Under the pieces are notes generated by a model. It was not told where the DNA came from and ran no database searches. It was given only the letters and a program-made list of their open reading frames with translations. Shown piece after piece: positions 9,881 through 21,463 of a DNA stretch of 64,000 bases; positions within the stretch are counted from its first letter, which is position 1, and the number at the start of each line of letters is the position of its first letter. The DNA is from Enchytraeus crypticus. Taxonomy: Eukaryota; Annelida; Clitellata; Enchytraeida; Enchytraeidae. Made by a program: the position numbers and the translations under genes. Location: NCBI GenBank assembly GCA_905160935.1, contig CAJHZI010000597.1, forward strand, positions 187,396-251,395, written 5' to 3'.

Positions 9881-9937
9881 CTGTTTACTCTCTTAAAGTA
9901 GCTAAACTAAATTATCAGTTGAAGAGCGTTTTTACTC

Positions 9938-10132
9938 ATGTGTCAGGGTTACTGAAGAACAGACCAACCGTGGACTGCACGTATCACAAAGGTGACAAAG
10001 CACCCAAATCACACTCAGAAAAGGCATTCGGTTGGTGAGCGCCTAGGCACCAGAAATTACTACCAAATTTTGTAATCCGACCCGAGTTAAACTGTGTTTC
10101 AATGGAAGAAGAAAAAAGATTATGATGATGAT
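9938..10132 (+). mobile_element. SINE-B copy with shortened middle
   Basis: Has the head ACCAACCGTGGACTGCACGT, the core ATTCGGTTGGTGAGCGCC and the tail CCGACCCGAGTTAAACTGTG with a (GAT) end. The LINE-derived middle is mostly deleted. Confidence 0.8.
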
Positions 10133-11469
10133 ATATGGACCGATATACATATCGGTTAGTTCCTTTCGTATATCGTATATATTTCGTATTTAAGGTCTTG
10201 TAACTCATTTCACCAGTTAAGAGACGGTGTTAAATCCTCGCATTAGGTCTTAATCTGTAGTTTCTTGATCCTTTGTACCAGTCTTAAAATTTAACTCATT
10301 AGCATTTTGCTACTAAATAAATAGCGATGAGAAAATTGTTGAGAGATAATAAGTTGTGTGGTGAGTAAATCAAGGCAGGCTAAGTGTTCGTGACAGCAGA
10401 GTTAACACGATACACCCTGTAATCACACAGATAATGAGCATAGAGAGAGATTTGAGCTCAGAACCGGTCAGGTAACCCCTCAAGACTGTATCCAATATCT
10501 TATAACGATTCTATTTCGCTCCTAAATACGAGCGAAAATGAGATTTATAAAATGTACAATGTTAACTTCTGCTTAAACTTGAGTAATTCCATGAAGAGCA
10601 TGTGAAGTGTAAGACGAGACGGGGCTTGTTGTTATGCAACTTGAAGATGTTGCAAACTCGAATTAATGAAGTAGAAAATTGCGGTGCAAACATGCAAGAC
10701 ATTGAAGGCGTAGCTATTCCAAGATTAAATTTATAGAAAATAAAACATACTTGAATACAATTCTTTATTCTACGCTTGCATATGAATCTAAAACTGAAAA
10801 CATTCATATTTCCATTTCAAATATCTGAAACTAATATCAAGAGCAATTTATACGCGTAATTATATCCTCGTTAGCGCAGTATTGGAACTTGATATTCAAC
10901 TTGTAATATTTCGTGTAAATTATAATGTTTGCAGCAATCAGTTCCATTGGTCAGTTTCTTGTTTAGACCACAGTGTAAATCAAAATGCAAATTATGCAAC
11001 ATAACAATTCTGCCTCATGTAGGGCAAGAGATATTCTGGCTACTACACAACGAATTAACCCGGATTACAGCGTGCAAATGTAGATCTTCATACTTACAAT
11101 CTTAACACGAATTAAATTCGTATGTGCGAATTTAAATTGGGGTTATCAGATACATAAATTCTCCGTAGCAAGTTTATTTGATTTTAAATGTTTGCATTCG
11201 TACAGTTAAAGATATATAGTGCATTAAATAGAATTAACCTTAAAAACTAATTAAATAGTTTTCCTATAGTCAATTTGAGAAAACAATTGTAAAGTTAAAT
11301 ATTAAATTGAAAATATCGTTTAACCAACTCTGTGGTTTTAACAGCAACAAAAAGAAGTTGTTGCTGCTTGGCAAACAAAACAATTTCTAAATTTAAAACA
11401 ACAAAATAGGAAAATTAAAGTAGGCCTACTCCATCAATCATGTATTATTTCCACAAAATCAATCAGTCA
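10133..11469. other. AT-rich stretch without recognised features
   Basis: About 1.3 kb of AT-rich sequence. Frames present (for example minus 10562-10807) lack family motifs and codon-like composition, so none is called. Confidence 0.5.
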
Positions 11470-11835
11470 ATAATAAATAAAAATTTGACGTCTGGTTCCT
11501 CGCCATAAGGAAATGTCAGGGACGTCTCAAGCAGACTCTGCATCTATAGACGTCAAAACACCAAAGGATGACGACTGAGTATACAAAGATCGAAGAGAGA
11601 GTGGGATAAAAACTGTGCAAGTCCATTATCCGAGGTAAAATTGTCAGATTATTTACATAGAGTGAAAAGAGATGGGGATTAGCTTGCCCGTGAAAAGCTA
11701 ACACAATTAAAAGATCGAAGTTTTTATGGTAGAGAATTCCATAATGTAGGAGCAGAAAACACGAAGGAAGAGCTGACAATGGCAGATCTCAAGTACAGTA
11801 TAGTAAAGAGACGAAGAGTACGAGAGAGATAATAT
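11470..11835 (-). mobile_element. CR1/L2-like LINE, 3' UTR fragment
   Basis: Aligns by eye with the 3' part of the LINE at 23.65-24.1 kb: GTCTGGTTCCTCGCCATAAG, AAATGTCAGGGACGTC, then the regions with TAGAGAATTCCA and GAGCTGACAATGGC. Strongly diverged, non-coding. Confidence 0.6.
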
Positions 11836-12049
11836 ATTAATAAATGGTCAGCTAGAGAGATTTAAAATTATGTTTACCATAATTTTATTCTTTGACAGTT
11901 ACGGAAGCTATCATGAATTTTATACGTTTAGAGATCGAAATCCAGTGTAGTTTCTTAAGAAGAGAAGAAGTGTATGATTTCAATTTTTAACAGCATTCAT
12001 GTACAACACGAACAAGATCGTTTTTCATAACAACCTTACTGCTTGGCCA

Positions 12050-12860
12050 GAAGCAGGAAGCATGTTTCGACTTGGTTCTTTTAAATCTCTCCGGCACTCC
12101 GCTGCCTTCGACACAATTACTATACCACAATTGCTATGGTATTGTAACAAACAGAATAAAGCCCGGTTTTAGCATTTCTGATTCTACGTTTTCTCTAACC
12201 TCCTCATGTATCTCACACCCCACAAAGATTTGCTTATTATTTTATTGGTAAAGATCGCTCTGCTGAACTACTGCTCCTACGTGATTTCTCAAGGGTCTGT
12301 GTTAGATTCAGCATTTGCTCTTTTCTTTATAGAATACTCCACTTCGCTACCTGTTTGATGATGTCTCCATAAATCTTCACTTCTATGCAGACGACACACA
12401 ACTATATATTTGATTTTTTTACTATGATTACAACCAGAAACTAATTTGACTCTCTTCCATGCTAGACGAGGTTTATTACTCGTTTTGTGTAAATCGCTAG
12501 CTGCGAATCCATCAAAACATAATATATCTTAATAGGCGTCAGTCTGCAAAGAAGTGAAATTATTAATGGCTTGCTCATTTTCAGAATTCTTTCACTTTAT
12601 CGGTATGCCAAAAACTTTGCAGTCATATTAAATGAAAATCTTGACTTAAAATCTCATTTCTCTTCCTTCTGTCGTTCTTCCTACTTTCGTCGCTAGATTA
12701 TGCAAATGGCATCCATCCCTTACTAGAAATTCTGCCCCAATCCTTACAAATTCCATAGTACGTTCTAAGCTTTAATACGTTCGTTCGTACGTTCTATACT
12801 TTAATTCATTATTATGTGAGTTTCCTTTTCTACTCTCAACCGTTTGAAGAAGGTCCAAAT
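12050..12860 (+). mobile_element. decayed CR1/L2-like LINE RT fragment
   Basis: Scattered plus-strand matches to the RT of the LINE at 24 kb: SAAFDTI near 12100 (motif A region), [13 protein letters not shown] near 12375-12410 (motif C, YADD retained), then SSMLDEVYYSFCVNR. Stops and frame changes are frequent, so it is an old copy. It lies opposite in orientation to the 3' fragment at 11470. Confidence 0.75.
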
Positions 12861-12966
12861 TCTCTCGCAAGAGTGTTGTGTTCAAATCCTCTAGATTTAA
12901 ATCTCACTCTCTCTCTCTCTCTCTACCTACTTCACAATCTGCATTGGCTCACCCTGCATCAGCGAA

Positions 12967-13203
12967 TCATCATAATCGTCATCATCTTCCATTAAATCCC
13001 AGTTTAACCAGGATACGAATAGACTTTAATTTGAGTTTGTCCATTCGTTTTAGTCTTTGTAGCAATTTCTTGAGCCAAGGCGTTCACCAACCAAATGCCC
13101 TTTCTATGTTGGGTTGGATCTAGTTTTTGTGTCGCCTTATACGACACGTGCATATTAACACGGTTGGTCTATTCTTCAAACAACCCGGACACAACAAGGG
13201 GAA
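12967..13203 (-). mobile_element. SINE-B, near full length
   Basis: Minus orientation: (ATC)n, AAATCCCAGTTTAACCAGGA, GTAGCAATTTCTTGAGCC, GGCGTTCACCAACCAAATGC, CGACACGTGCA and CAACCCGGACACAACAAGGG at the head. Confidence 0.85.
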
Positions 13204-13865
13204 CTCAGACACAACGCGGACACAACCCTGAATCAGTGAATAAAGTATAAAATGGCTCTGTTAACTTTCAAAACTCTGTCATTTGGCCAACTTTCTTTTC
13301 AAAATTTCTTCTTCCTTATCGTCTCTTACCTGTTCTTCGTCTCATTGAAGCTAATTTTATCTCTGTTACAATTTATCACACCGTTGGGCAGACGTTCCAA
13401 ACAAACATCTGTGCTTCTTGACCCAGTGTGCTCTTATGTAGTTCCTCAATTTAAATTATAATCACTTTAAAATAATCACTGATTTAAAGCTCTTCTATTA
13501 ATAATCACTTATTTAGAGCTCTTCTAAATTACAACAGACCTTAAAGCAATTGTAACTTACAACAGTTCAAAGAGATCGCAATTAGATTGAATAATTGAAA
13601 AATATATTTTGATTACTTATATTGCAGAATTACTTAATGTAGGAACTTAGCAATAAAAGCCTAAATGTGACACTTTATATTAAGAAATGTACTTACGGTT
13701 TTCTCCTTAAATATTGCACGTCATGCATTTTATTAAACAAAAGAATGGGGGCACCTGGGGCACTTGTGCCCCATTTCCACCCATAAATAAAACAAGAAAT
13801 AAAATTGCTGGGCACGTGGCCGAGCATTGAATATGTATATGGCGCCGGCGTCTGTGCTTTCATAT
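13204..13865. other. AT-rich stretch with a 5S-repeat tail fragment
   Basis: At 13395-13440 lies CATCTGTGCTTCTTGACCCA, plus orientation, matching the 3' end of the repeat at 31.6 kb. The ORF at 13252-13461 overlaps this repeat and is judged non-coding. Confidence 0.5.
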
Positions 13866-13867
13866 CT

Positions 13868-13931
<64 letters not shown>

Positions 13932-13935
13932 GAGA
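13866..13935. repeat. (GA)n microsatellite
   Basis: About 65 bp of nearly pure AG, with GA-rich sequence continuing to about 14010. Confidence 0.95.
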
Positions 13936-15470
13936 GAGACTGAGAAAAGAAAGAGTGTAAGAGGAGTTAGAAGGAGTAAATAAGGAGGAGGTGGAAAATG
14001 AGAGAGAGTAGGAAGTTATTAGGGTATTTCTATTAAGAGCATTAGAGTAGGAAGTTATTCTGGTATTCTCATGGTATTGTACTTATTTATTTCTGTTAAC
14101 TGAGAGTTAACTTTCGTTAAGAAAAGACAAAAGAAGTCTACCCTTCAGAATTTACCGATTTAGTGTTCATTACTCCAGTACAATTGCTCGTGTGTATAAT
14201 TGCTACAAAGTATAATTGCTCAAAGAAATATTGGCATAACGATCGTTGTAAAAGAAATGCCTAAGGCAATAACCGTGGCAGCAAGGGCTTCTTGTGTAGC
14301 GGATCTTGCGCTGTAATACAAAGCTAAATGTGAAAGTCACAACCCTCAATTCACTGAAAGCAATGAGAAGTCTGACGGCGAAGTTGATAAAGAATGTTAT
14401 ACCTTATTCTACACGCCAGATTTTATTTGTTTATAGCTAAAACTAAGTTTTTAAATTTCTTTGAAGTAGATTTCGTATATACATGTATACATGCTTGTAT
14501 ATATGTATATACAGTACATAGATTTCGTATTTATATATAGAGTCTGGTAGATATTTGGCAAGACATGCAGCACTCAATTGCTAACGCAACATATGAGTGG
14601 CGCAGCGTCTAGCTTGTATTCGCGCAGAGGAGGATATTTTTTGGATTTGATTTGACAATTGACAGTATCTGTATACTGTATCTGGTTTGTTTCTTATGTT
14701 TTGTTGTTAGTTAAGTCAGGGATTTGCTAACATTCTGTAGCGATTGACTTAAATGAATATGTTCAGTAGTGCATTACCATATTCGGTTAATAACTTAGCA
14801 ATTTACAAATAACTTACTTCTGCTCGAGGAATAACTTTTATTGATTTCTCAAATTCTCATGTAACATAACTAGTGTGATATGCGTCTTGAACTGTATGTA
14901 TTACAGAAATAGCGATAAATGTGTGCCATTGTATCTCGCAAAGCGTCCTCTCGCATCACACAATACACAGGCTAATCGAATGTCACCTCTCTAGCCTAGA
15001 CTTCAAGCACACACCCTTCCATGACATGAGTGTCTTTTGAAGACTGATAAATACGAGGTTATTATCCGTTTTATGCTCAAGATGAATCGAGGACTTACAT
15101 CAGTGGAATAAGCGTCCACGTCTTCAGTAGGCGGGTTGTCAAGGACAGAGATATGCCGCCCGTATGACTGCTTCATAATCTCGCAGTACGAAAATACACA
15201 TTACACCGATAGATTTGAGACCTACCTTTCTGTCACGTAGATTCTTGTTTATTTGTGTGTTAACGATGATTTAGTGAAGATTTATCTTCCGGTTCTTTAT
15301 CGGGCGGCGATGTAAGGTACATATCAAGAGGAATATAGAACTTCAAGCAGTCCCAAACTAACTTTGAAGACATTTTGTAAGTGCACGGATTGAAGAGAAC
15401 GAGATAAGTACATGTAACTTTACTCGATAGCGAGTTATGAGAGCGTTAAGGTCAGATAAGAGAAAGGTCT
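13936..15470. other. unassigned stretch
   Basis: No gene called. A TATTACAG acceptor-like site at about 14903 leads into a short GC-richer segment, but the only usable phase gives about 28 codons with no recognisable motif. Confidence 0.4.
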
Positions 15471-15605
15471 GTAACTAAAAATAGGAGTTATACTAAACTA
15501 TTCTTTTAAATAAAAAAGTAGTTAAGCTTAACTGTTTTATTAACTAAATAAGTAGTTAAACTAACTATTTTTTTAACTAAAAAGGTAGTTAAACTAAGTT
15601 ATTTG

Positions 15606-16486
15606 CAGTGATGGGCACTAAAGTATTTTCAAAATAGAAAGTATTTTCAAAATAGAAAGTATTTTCAAAATAGAAAGTATTTTCAAAATAGAAAGTATTT
15701 TGAAAATAGAAAGTATTTTGAAAATAGAAAGTATTTTCAAAATAGAAAGTATTTTCAAAATAGAAAGTATTTTCAAAATAGAATATAGGCCTACTATTTT
15801 ATTTTCTATTTTCAAAATACTTTTGCAAAGTATTTTGACAAGTATTTTGAGAATACTTTTAAAAAGTATTTTGAAGTATTTTCAAAATACTTTTCAAAAT
15901 ACTTTTATTTTTTGTTAGAAATTTAGTCTACTTAAAATTTCTAATATATATATTAAAATTAAATTAAGTTCATCTTAATTAATCTTACATAATGTTACTT
16001 AATTTTTAATTAATTACTATCCTAATTAAATTAAATTTTTAAAGGAACGTCCGGCTTCTATGTTAGTTTGATATAAATGTATGATCTGTTGATCAAACTA
16101 TTAATAATGGCATAATTGGTTTTTCTTTAGGTAAGAGCGATGACTTCAAAGTAAATGTATGAATTTTATAATACTAAATTATGAAAGGTGGTCTTCAATT
16201 TTAATATTTGGAAATTTTAACAAAATTTTGACTTTTGAAAATATGCTATTTTAAAATGTTTATATTTTAACCAACCATTTGCATGTTATATTGTCATTTG
16301 TGCACGTCATTGCATTGACAATCTCTTTAAAAAGTATTTTAGAAAAGTATTTTCAAAATACTATTTGATTTTCTATTTTCAAAATACTTTTGAAAATATT
16401 TTATTTTAGTATTTTCAAAGTACTTTTAAAAAAGTATTTCAAAATTTTTTGCAAAATGCTTTTGAAAAGTATTTTGCCCATCACTG
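15606..16486. mobile_element. inner hAT-like element with terminal TATTTTCAAAATAC repeats
   Basis: Starts CAGTGATGGGCACTAAAGTA and ends TACTTTTGAAAAGT...TTTTGCCCATCACTG (reverse complement CAGTGATGGGCAAAATA). Flanks are GTTATTTG (15598-15605) and GCTATTGG (16487-16494), an 8-bp duplication with two changes. Both ends carry many copies of TATTTTCAAAATAC in direct and inverted form, the subterminal repeat type seen in hAT elements. No transposase frame. A related fragment is at 59810-59955. Confidence 0.75.
15619..15785. repeat. 18-bp tandem repeat inside the inner hAT-like element
   Basis: About nine copies of AAAGTATTTTCAAAATAG (two copies have G in place of C). It is expanded only at the left end, so it arose after or during element formation. 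The frames it opens, (ILKIES)n and its minus counterpart, are artefacts. Confidence 0.92.
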
Positions 16487-17384
16487 GCTATTGGTAACTG
16501 ACAAAATAGTGAAATAACTATTTTTAAGTAAAAAGTAAAAGTTATACTTCACTTTCTTATTTACCATATCATTAAGACACAATTGCATCAGAAGTAATAA
16601 AGTATTACATAAAAATAAAAAATTTTCATAGCCATAATTGCTAAGATATTATATTCAAATTTTTACTATCAATATATTATTAAAATCTTACAATCAAATG
16701 CAGCAGTTACAAGACAAGGTCGTGTCAAGGACCCGGATTATTGGCAAATATCAGACACAGATTTTTATTTCGAAATTGCTTCCTGTAAAATTCCATTGAC
16801 TCATTATTAATCAAGTCCATGATATCATACTTTGATGAAGAGACGGCGTAAAACTTTTATTATCATTACTATTGTACTAGTTAATATTAAAGTGTATATT
16901 TTTTAGAAGTCGGAAAATATTCCTTGAATGTACTCAATACTACTAAACTTAAATGCAGTAAGCTCAGTTGGTATTACATTAGAATAAACAATTTTCAGTA
17001 TAGTTTTTAACTAATTTGCTACTATGACCAACAACTGTTTCACATAGCATTCTTACTGTAACGGACTTGCCATTCAGAAGCATCTATAAATAGATTAGAT
17101 TAAAGATTACTTTCACATATGAATTTTTGCATCGAATTAATTAATGTAAACAAATTTAACTTCCTGGAAAATATGTAACTATTAAAATCTTCTAGCTAAA
17201 AAGTAGTTTTTACTTTTTAGTTAACTTTAAAAAAAGTTAAACTTTTGCTTTAACTAAAAGAAGTAATTAATTAGTTACTGGTAGCAATTTAACTATTGCC
17301 CCTCACTATGGTCTTTGTGATGAGATCACCGTGCAAATCTATCCTCATCATTGACGTTGTAGTAGAAGTATATTTGAATGTCTT

Positions 17385-17650
17385 CATAGCGTAGGGGTAA
17401 CATCATGAAGTTTTAAATGACAGATCCGGGAGTGATTTGAACCCTCGTGGGTTCGAATCCCGGCCGCGCCGATCTGAGAAATAAATCTCGGACATTCACT
17501 GGATTGGCTATTCGGAAAATGGACTAATTTGCCTAACGCTTTAAACATGTGGTGTTAAAAAGTGATAGAAATCTACATAGTCGATCATTTCACTATAATG
17601 CGTGTTTACTTGTAGTGCGTGTTTACTTTTTAATTTACTTTTTATAGGAA
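17385..17650 (+). mobile_element. SINE-C, tRNA-derived
   Basis: An A-box-like TAGCGTAGGGGTAA and a perfect B box GGGTTCGAATCCC about 60 bp apart show a tRNA-derived Pol III head. The body continues ATCTGAGAAATAAATCTCGG, CACTGGATTGGCTATTCGGA, AACATGTGGTGTTAAAAAGT. A minus copy is at 62336 and a 5'-truncated plus copy at 50968. Confidence 0.88.
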
Positions 17651-17692
17651 TATGTAGACCTTAAAATGCTCTCTATTTAATGACACAATCGA

Positions 17693-17707
17693 GAGAAAGA
17701 GAGAGAT

Positions 17708-17744
<37 letters not shown>

Positions 17745-17745
17745 G
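17693..17745. repeat. (GA)n microsatellite
   Basis: GA-rich tract of about 50 bp with GATA interruptions at the left. Confidence 0.92.
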
Positions 17746-18543
17746 AGGTTGATGACTTTGTCTGTCGATGTAACAAAGTTGGTTAAACTGAGTTAAGAGA
17801 GTTGAGTTTCATCATCATCATGTCAATCTAGTTCTTGTCACTTCGAGAAATCTGATATCTTGTGACAATCTTGTGTTGATTTTAAGGGAGCAGAATTTCT
17901 ATCTAGTTATGTTGATACAACTGCACTCTTGTTTAGATGTTTCCTATGATAATATGCAGCCGAAAACTGATGTCATGAAATACTAAATTCAGTTGAAACT
18001 GCCATTGAATTAAATTTCCAGAATAAATATAATCCTGAATGCAGGATGCGCGATATTGGTTTAATGTACAGTATAAAACACTTTATTAGCTATTTAGGCT
18101 AGCTATTTGGGCAGCTGGTTTTACCACCAGTTTAAAAGATGAATATGGGACACTCTATGTTACATAATAGAGTTTGTGTGTAAACAATGCTTATCAGCAA
18201 CATTCAGTGAATTTGGAGATTGATTTTGGGGTTCATTACGTTGAAAAAATATAATTTTTTATCAGAAATGTGAATTATAAAATAAGTAGATTTGAACTGC
18301 CTCTCCTGTTCATTCTAGTTGTGGAGCAGTTTTCATACCGATTGCCTGATAATCATGGAATTGGTTAAATTTTGTGCTAATATCTGCTAAATACTAAAAT
18401 TGGAGCCCTTTATTTGTATAGTGAAATATTTTTATAATTATAACTTGAAGATATGTTGTATTCTGTATAGTACGTTTAAATTATTTGTTTTATATACATG
18501 TATGGAAGTTGTTTTCGTGGATGGTTAACCGTTTTTATTGCAG
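17746..18543. other. unassigned stretch before a candidate exon
   Basis: AT-rich, no family motif. It ends in CCGTTTTTATTGCAG, a good splice acceptor for the frame that begins at 18544. Confidence 0.4.
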
Positions 18544-18654
18544 CAAAGCCTCAAGTCAGTGAAGCCAGCTGTTTGCAGGTTTAAGGCGATGATCGGACAC
18601 AAGGTTGTCCAGCTGCTTAAAAGAATTGCTGAAGCAGACTGCATTAAATCTTAG
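18544..18654 (+). CDS. candidate terminal exon of an unrecognised gene
   Basis: After the acceptor GTTTTTATTGCAG a 36-codon frame runs to TAG at 18652-18654. The peptide is basic and helical: QSLKSVKPAVCRFKAMIGHK then VVQLLKRIAEADCIKS. It starts in phase 0, as does the exon at 4457, so it could be an alternative last exon of the same plus-strand gene (the donor at 1646 is phase 0) or belong to another gene. An AATAAA lies at 18896-18901, about 240 bp downstream. No family recognised; short length keeps confidence low. Confidence 0.35.
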   Translation, partial: QSLKSVKPAVCRFKAMIGHKVVQLLKRIAEADCIKS

Positions 18655-19584
18655 CAGTCATCGATAGCCTTTTACAAAGAACAGACTAGTGGTCTCTCGA
18701 TTACCACCGGTTTGTGTATTAGTATTATCATCGTCATCATCATAATTATCAGCATTATCGTCATCGTGGAAAATATATTTTATATATAATTAACTATAGA
18801 TGCAAAGATGTTAATATCTTTAATATCATTAATGATATAATAATAATTATAATAATATTAATGATATTATTGTTAATATCATTAATGGCATTAACAATAA
18901 ATAATCTAATGTAGCTTACTTTATATTAAAAGCTGTGCACGTACTCGGTGGAATGAATTTCGGATTTGGCGTATTAATAGATGCAGACAGAAGCAGGAAA
19001 CAGTTGTGTATTCAATAAGACAGACATTACAAGATTACAAAGCGTTTAATGCTACGTTTCCGATGAACAGCGAACATAATACAGGAATTCACATAAATTA
19101 ATTATGAATTTTCCCCGATTAATAATAATAAATGATCTCAAACAGAACTGCATACTGCAGATAATAAGATTCTATTAGCTCACTACTGACAATATCCCGT
19201 ATATTGTATCGGTCCAGTAACTCCTGATGCTTCATCTCTTTGGGGGATTTCAAAATGACAAATCACAGGCACACATTCCTAAACGGCGTATAATATCATT
19301 GCGTCCTCATCCGAGGAACGTCTCGAGCTAAACACACAATTACACAAAGTTCTATATCACCTGAAATACAACCAAAAGCCTAGAACGCAGAAAAAAGCGT
19401 TTAGTTTAGTTCTTAAGTTAAGAGCGATCGCTGACTATTCACTATAGGCCTAATTCATTTTATTATAAATTTGTTCTATCACAAAATATGTGCTCACACC
19501 TATTTCTAATTGTCCTAATGTTCCTTGTTGCGTTGTATCTAGTGACACGCATCATAGTACCTATAGTGCTTATACCATTTAGTG
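18655..19584. other. AT-rich stretch with ATATCATTAATGATAT palindromes
   Basis: Between 18805 and 18900 the words TTAATATCATTAATG and ATATCATTAATGATAT recur in both orientations next to a (GTCATCAT) rich patch near 18720. No gene seen. Confidence 0.5.
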
Positions 19585-19850
19585 CGTAGTATCACGTAGA
19601 ACTTAGCACCACGTAGTACTTAGTACCACGTAGTACTTAGTACCACGTAGTACTTAGTACCACGTAGTACTTAGTACCACGTAGTACTTAGTACCACGTA
19701 GTACTTAGCACCACGTAGTACTTAGCACCACGTAGTACTTAGCACCACGTAGAACTTAGTATCACGTAGTACTTAGTATCACGTAGTACTTAGTGCCATG
19801 CTAATTCTTAGTATGCATAGCATGTATACTAAGTGCATGTGCTAGTGCTT
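19585..19850. repeat. 17-bp satellite, left array
   Basis: About 13 regular copies of TAGTACCACGTAGTACT. At the right edge the repeat decays through TAGTGCCATGCTAATTC into irregular AGTGCTTAGCACC words. Related to the array at 21464, so both are parts of one locus. Confidence 0.92.
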
Positions 19851-20163
19851 AGCACCAGCGTAAAAATTGTTTAACGCTATCATCGGTAAAAAAACAGCAT
19901 GAATTGCACAGGTTTCTTCGGCCGATTAACGACAATGTAAACTCTAAGCATATGGAAAGGGCTCATCCTTTCTCTTTACCATCTAAACCCTTACCTTTGA
20001 TGGATAAATACTTTAGAATTACATGCAGAATGCTATATAAAGACTCCTATCAAATTTGTTTTTTGCAATGTCTACATGTGTTTATTGCTTTCTATGTTGC
20101 TATTTGTATGTGCGTAAGTTTTCTGCTGTATGTCAGATTTCATGTAATAAACGAATACATGTA
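19851..20163. other. unassigned segment between satellite and mariner
   Basis: About 310 bp of non-repeat sequence. A 92-codon frame (19904-20182) runs into the mariner terminus and shows no known motif, so it is not called. Confidence 0.4.
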
Positions 20164-20165
20164 TA

Positions 20166-21462
20166 CGAGGGTAGATCAATAGGCCCTAAGTAGTGAGAAG
20201 AGCATGAGGAATAATTGTCCTCCGCAAAATTAATATCACTGCTGACTAGCTTACTTCTTACGGTAAGTTTTTAAAGAAGAGTCAAGTGGGTGAAGCCACT
20301 GTAGTTATTAGAAAACCAATCTAAAGATGTCTGATCAGCTATAATTGTAAACATAGGAGAAAACGAAAAGCGTGCCGTTATTAAATATTTACATTTAACC
20401 CAAACTGACATTTATTGCAGTGGACATGAAGGGAATTTTAGGGGGCAAGTCCCCTTCACTGACTATAATCTATCTGTGGAGAGCTGAATTCTCGCGTGGT
20501 AGGCAATCGACCGAAGACAAGTACCGTTCAGGGCGCCCTGTCGAGACCTGTACTGAAGAATATACTCAATGTGTTCAGGATATGATAAAAACAGATCGAC
20601 GATTAAGCTTCAGATACGTAGTCAATAGTCTTATGTTGTCATATGGCAAAACTCATCTTATTATTACTGACGTTTTGGGTAACAATAAGGTGTGTACTAG
20701 GTGGCTGCCACGAATGTTGACACCTGAAATCAAGCAAGTCCTACTAACAACTTCTCTTTACAATCTCGATCTGTACAGAGCAGACCAGGCAAAGTTACTT
20801 CGCAGATATGATACCATTAATGACACCTGGACTCACCATTTTGATCCGGAGACAAAACTGCAGAGTAAAGAGTAGAAACACGTCACTTCACCGACACCAG
20901 TCAAAATAAGCAAGATTGCGTCAGCAGGTAAAGTTATGGCATCCGTATTTTTGGGACAGTGAAAGTATTCCGATGATTGACTTATTAGAGCGAAGAAAGA
21001 CTATCACAGTGTCTACTATGAAGAGTTAATAGGTAAACATCGTGCCGTTGTAAAGGAAAAGGACAAGGAATGTTGCTTCAAGTTCTGCTTCATCAGGACA
21101 ATGCTCTGCTCACACCTCCCCTGTTGCAAAGGTAGCTATTGACGAGTTGGCTTCGAATTGCTACCACACCCGCCATATTCGCCAGATTTTGCCCAATCTG
21201 ACTTCCATTTGTTTCGATTTCTAAAGGAATTCCTTCGTGAACAGAACAGAAATTTGACAGCGACGAAAATGTCATCCATGATCCATGCCATAGATGACTG
21301 ATTTGAGGGGCTTCATTCTTCCTGGACAGTGTAAAAGCACTTGAACGTTGCTGGGAAAAATGGGTTGAACTTTGAGGAGATTATATTGAAAAACTTTGAA
21401 ACAATTTTATTCAGATTTATCGTTTTATCTGCTTTTCTCTTTACTTATCGATCAACCCCCCG
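20166..21462 (+). mobile_element. mariner transposon, inactive
   Basis: Imperfect terminal inverted repeats (CGAGGGTAGATCAATAGG on the left; reverse complement of the right end CGGGGGGTTGATCGATAAG) flanked by TA at 20164-20165 and 21463-21464. Length 1.3 kb is usual for mariner. Plus-strand transposase segments: RAEFSRGRQSTEDKYRSGRP and RWLPRMLTPEIKQ in 20420-20875, the first catalytic region INDTWTHHFDPETK (family VDETW, the catalytic Asp appears as Asn), then LLHQDNA near 21090 and PYSPDFAQSDFHLF near 21170 in other frames. Stop codons and frame changes make it non-functional. It sits at the edge of a 17-bp satellite. Confidence 0.93.
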
Positions 21463-21463
21463 T

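Larger units (their letters stand above)
15471..17312. mobile_element. AT-rich composite carrying AACTA/TAGTT-rich outer repeat
   Basis: Both flanks of the inner element (15606-16486) contain many copies of TAGTTAAACTA-like words and AAAAAGTAGTT, and the right edge ends ATTGCCCCTCACTATGG, whose reverse complement resembles hAT-type termini (CATAGTGAGGGGCAATAG). The left edge lacks the matching terminus, so the outer element is probably truncated or diverged. No transposase is visible. Related words recur near 38270-38380. Confidence 0.45.

Noticed and set aside
14904-14995. Possible exon after TATTACAG
   Set aside because: Only one phase is open for about 28 codons, the peptide shows nothing familiar, and the phase does not fit the other candidate exons.
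15618-15918. Frames with (ILKIES)n or (ILKILS)n repeats
   Set aside because: Produced by the 18-bp tandem repeat inside a hAT-like element; no start context, no domain.
17440-17470. tRNA gene, because of a perfect B box
   Set aside because: No cloverleaf with acceptor stem can be drawn; the same unit recurs at 62.4 kb with a shared body, so it is a SINE.
19904-20182. 92-aa frame next to the mariner copy
   Set aside because: Runs into the mariner terminus, no domain, composition like non-coding DNA.
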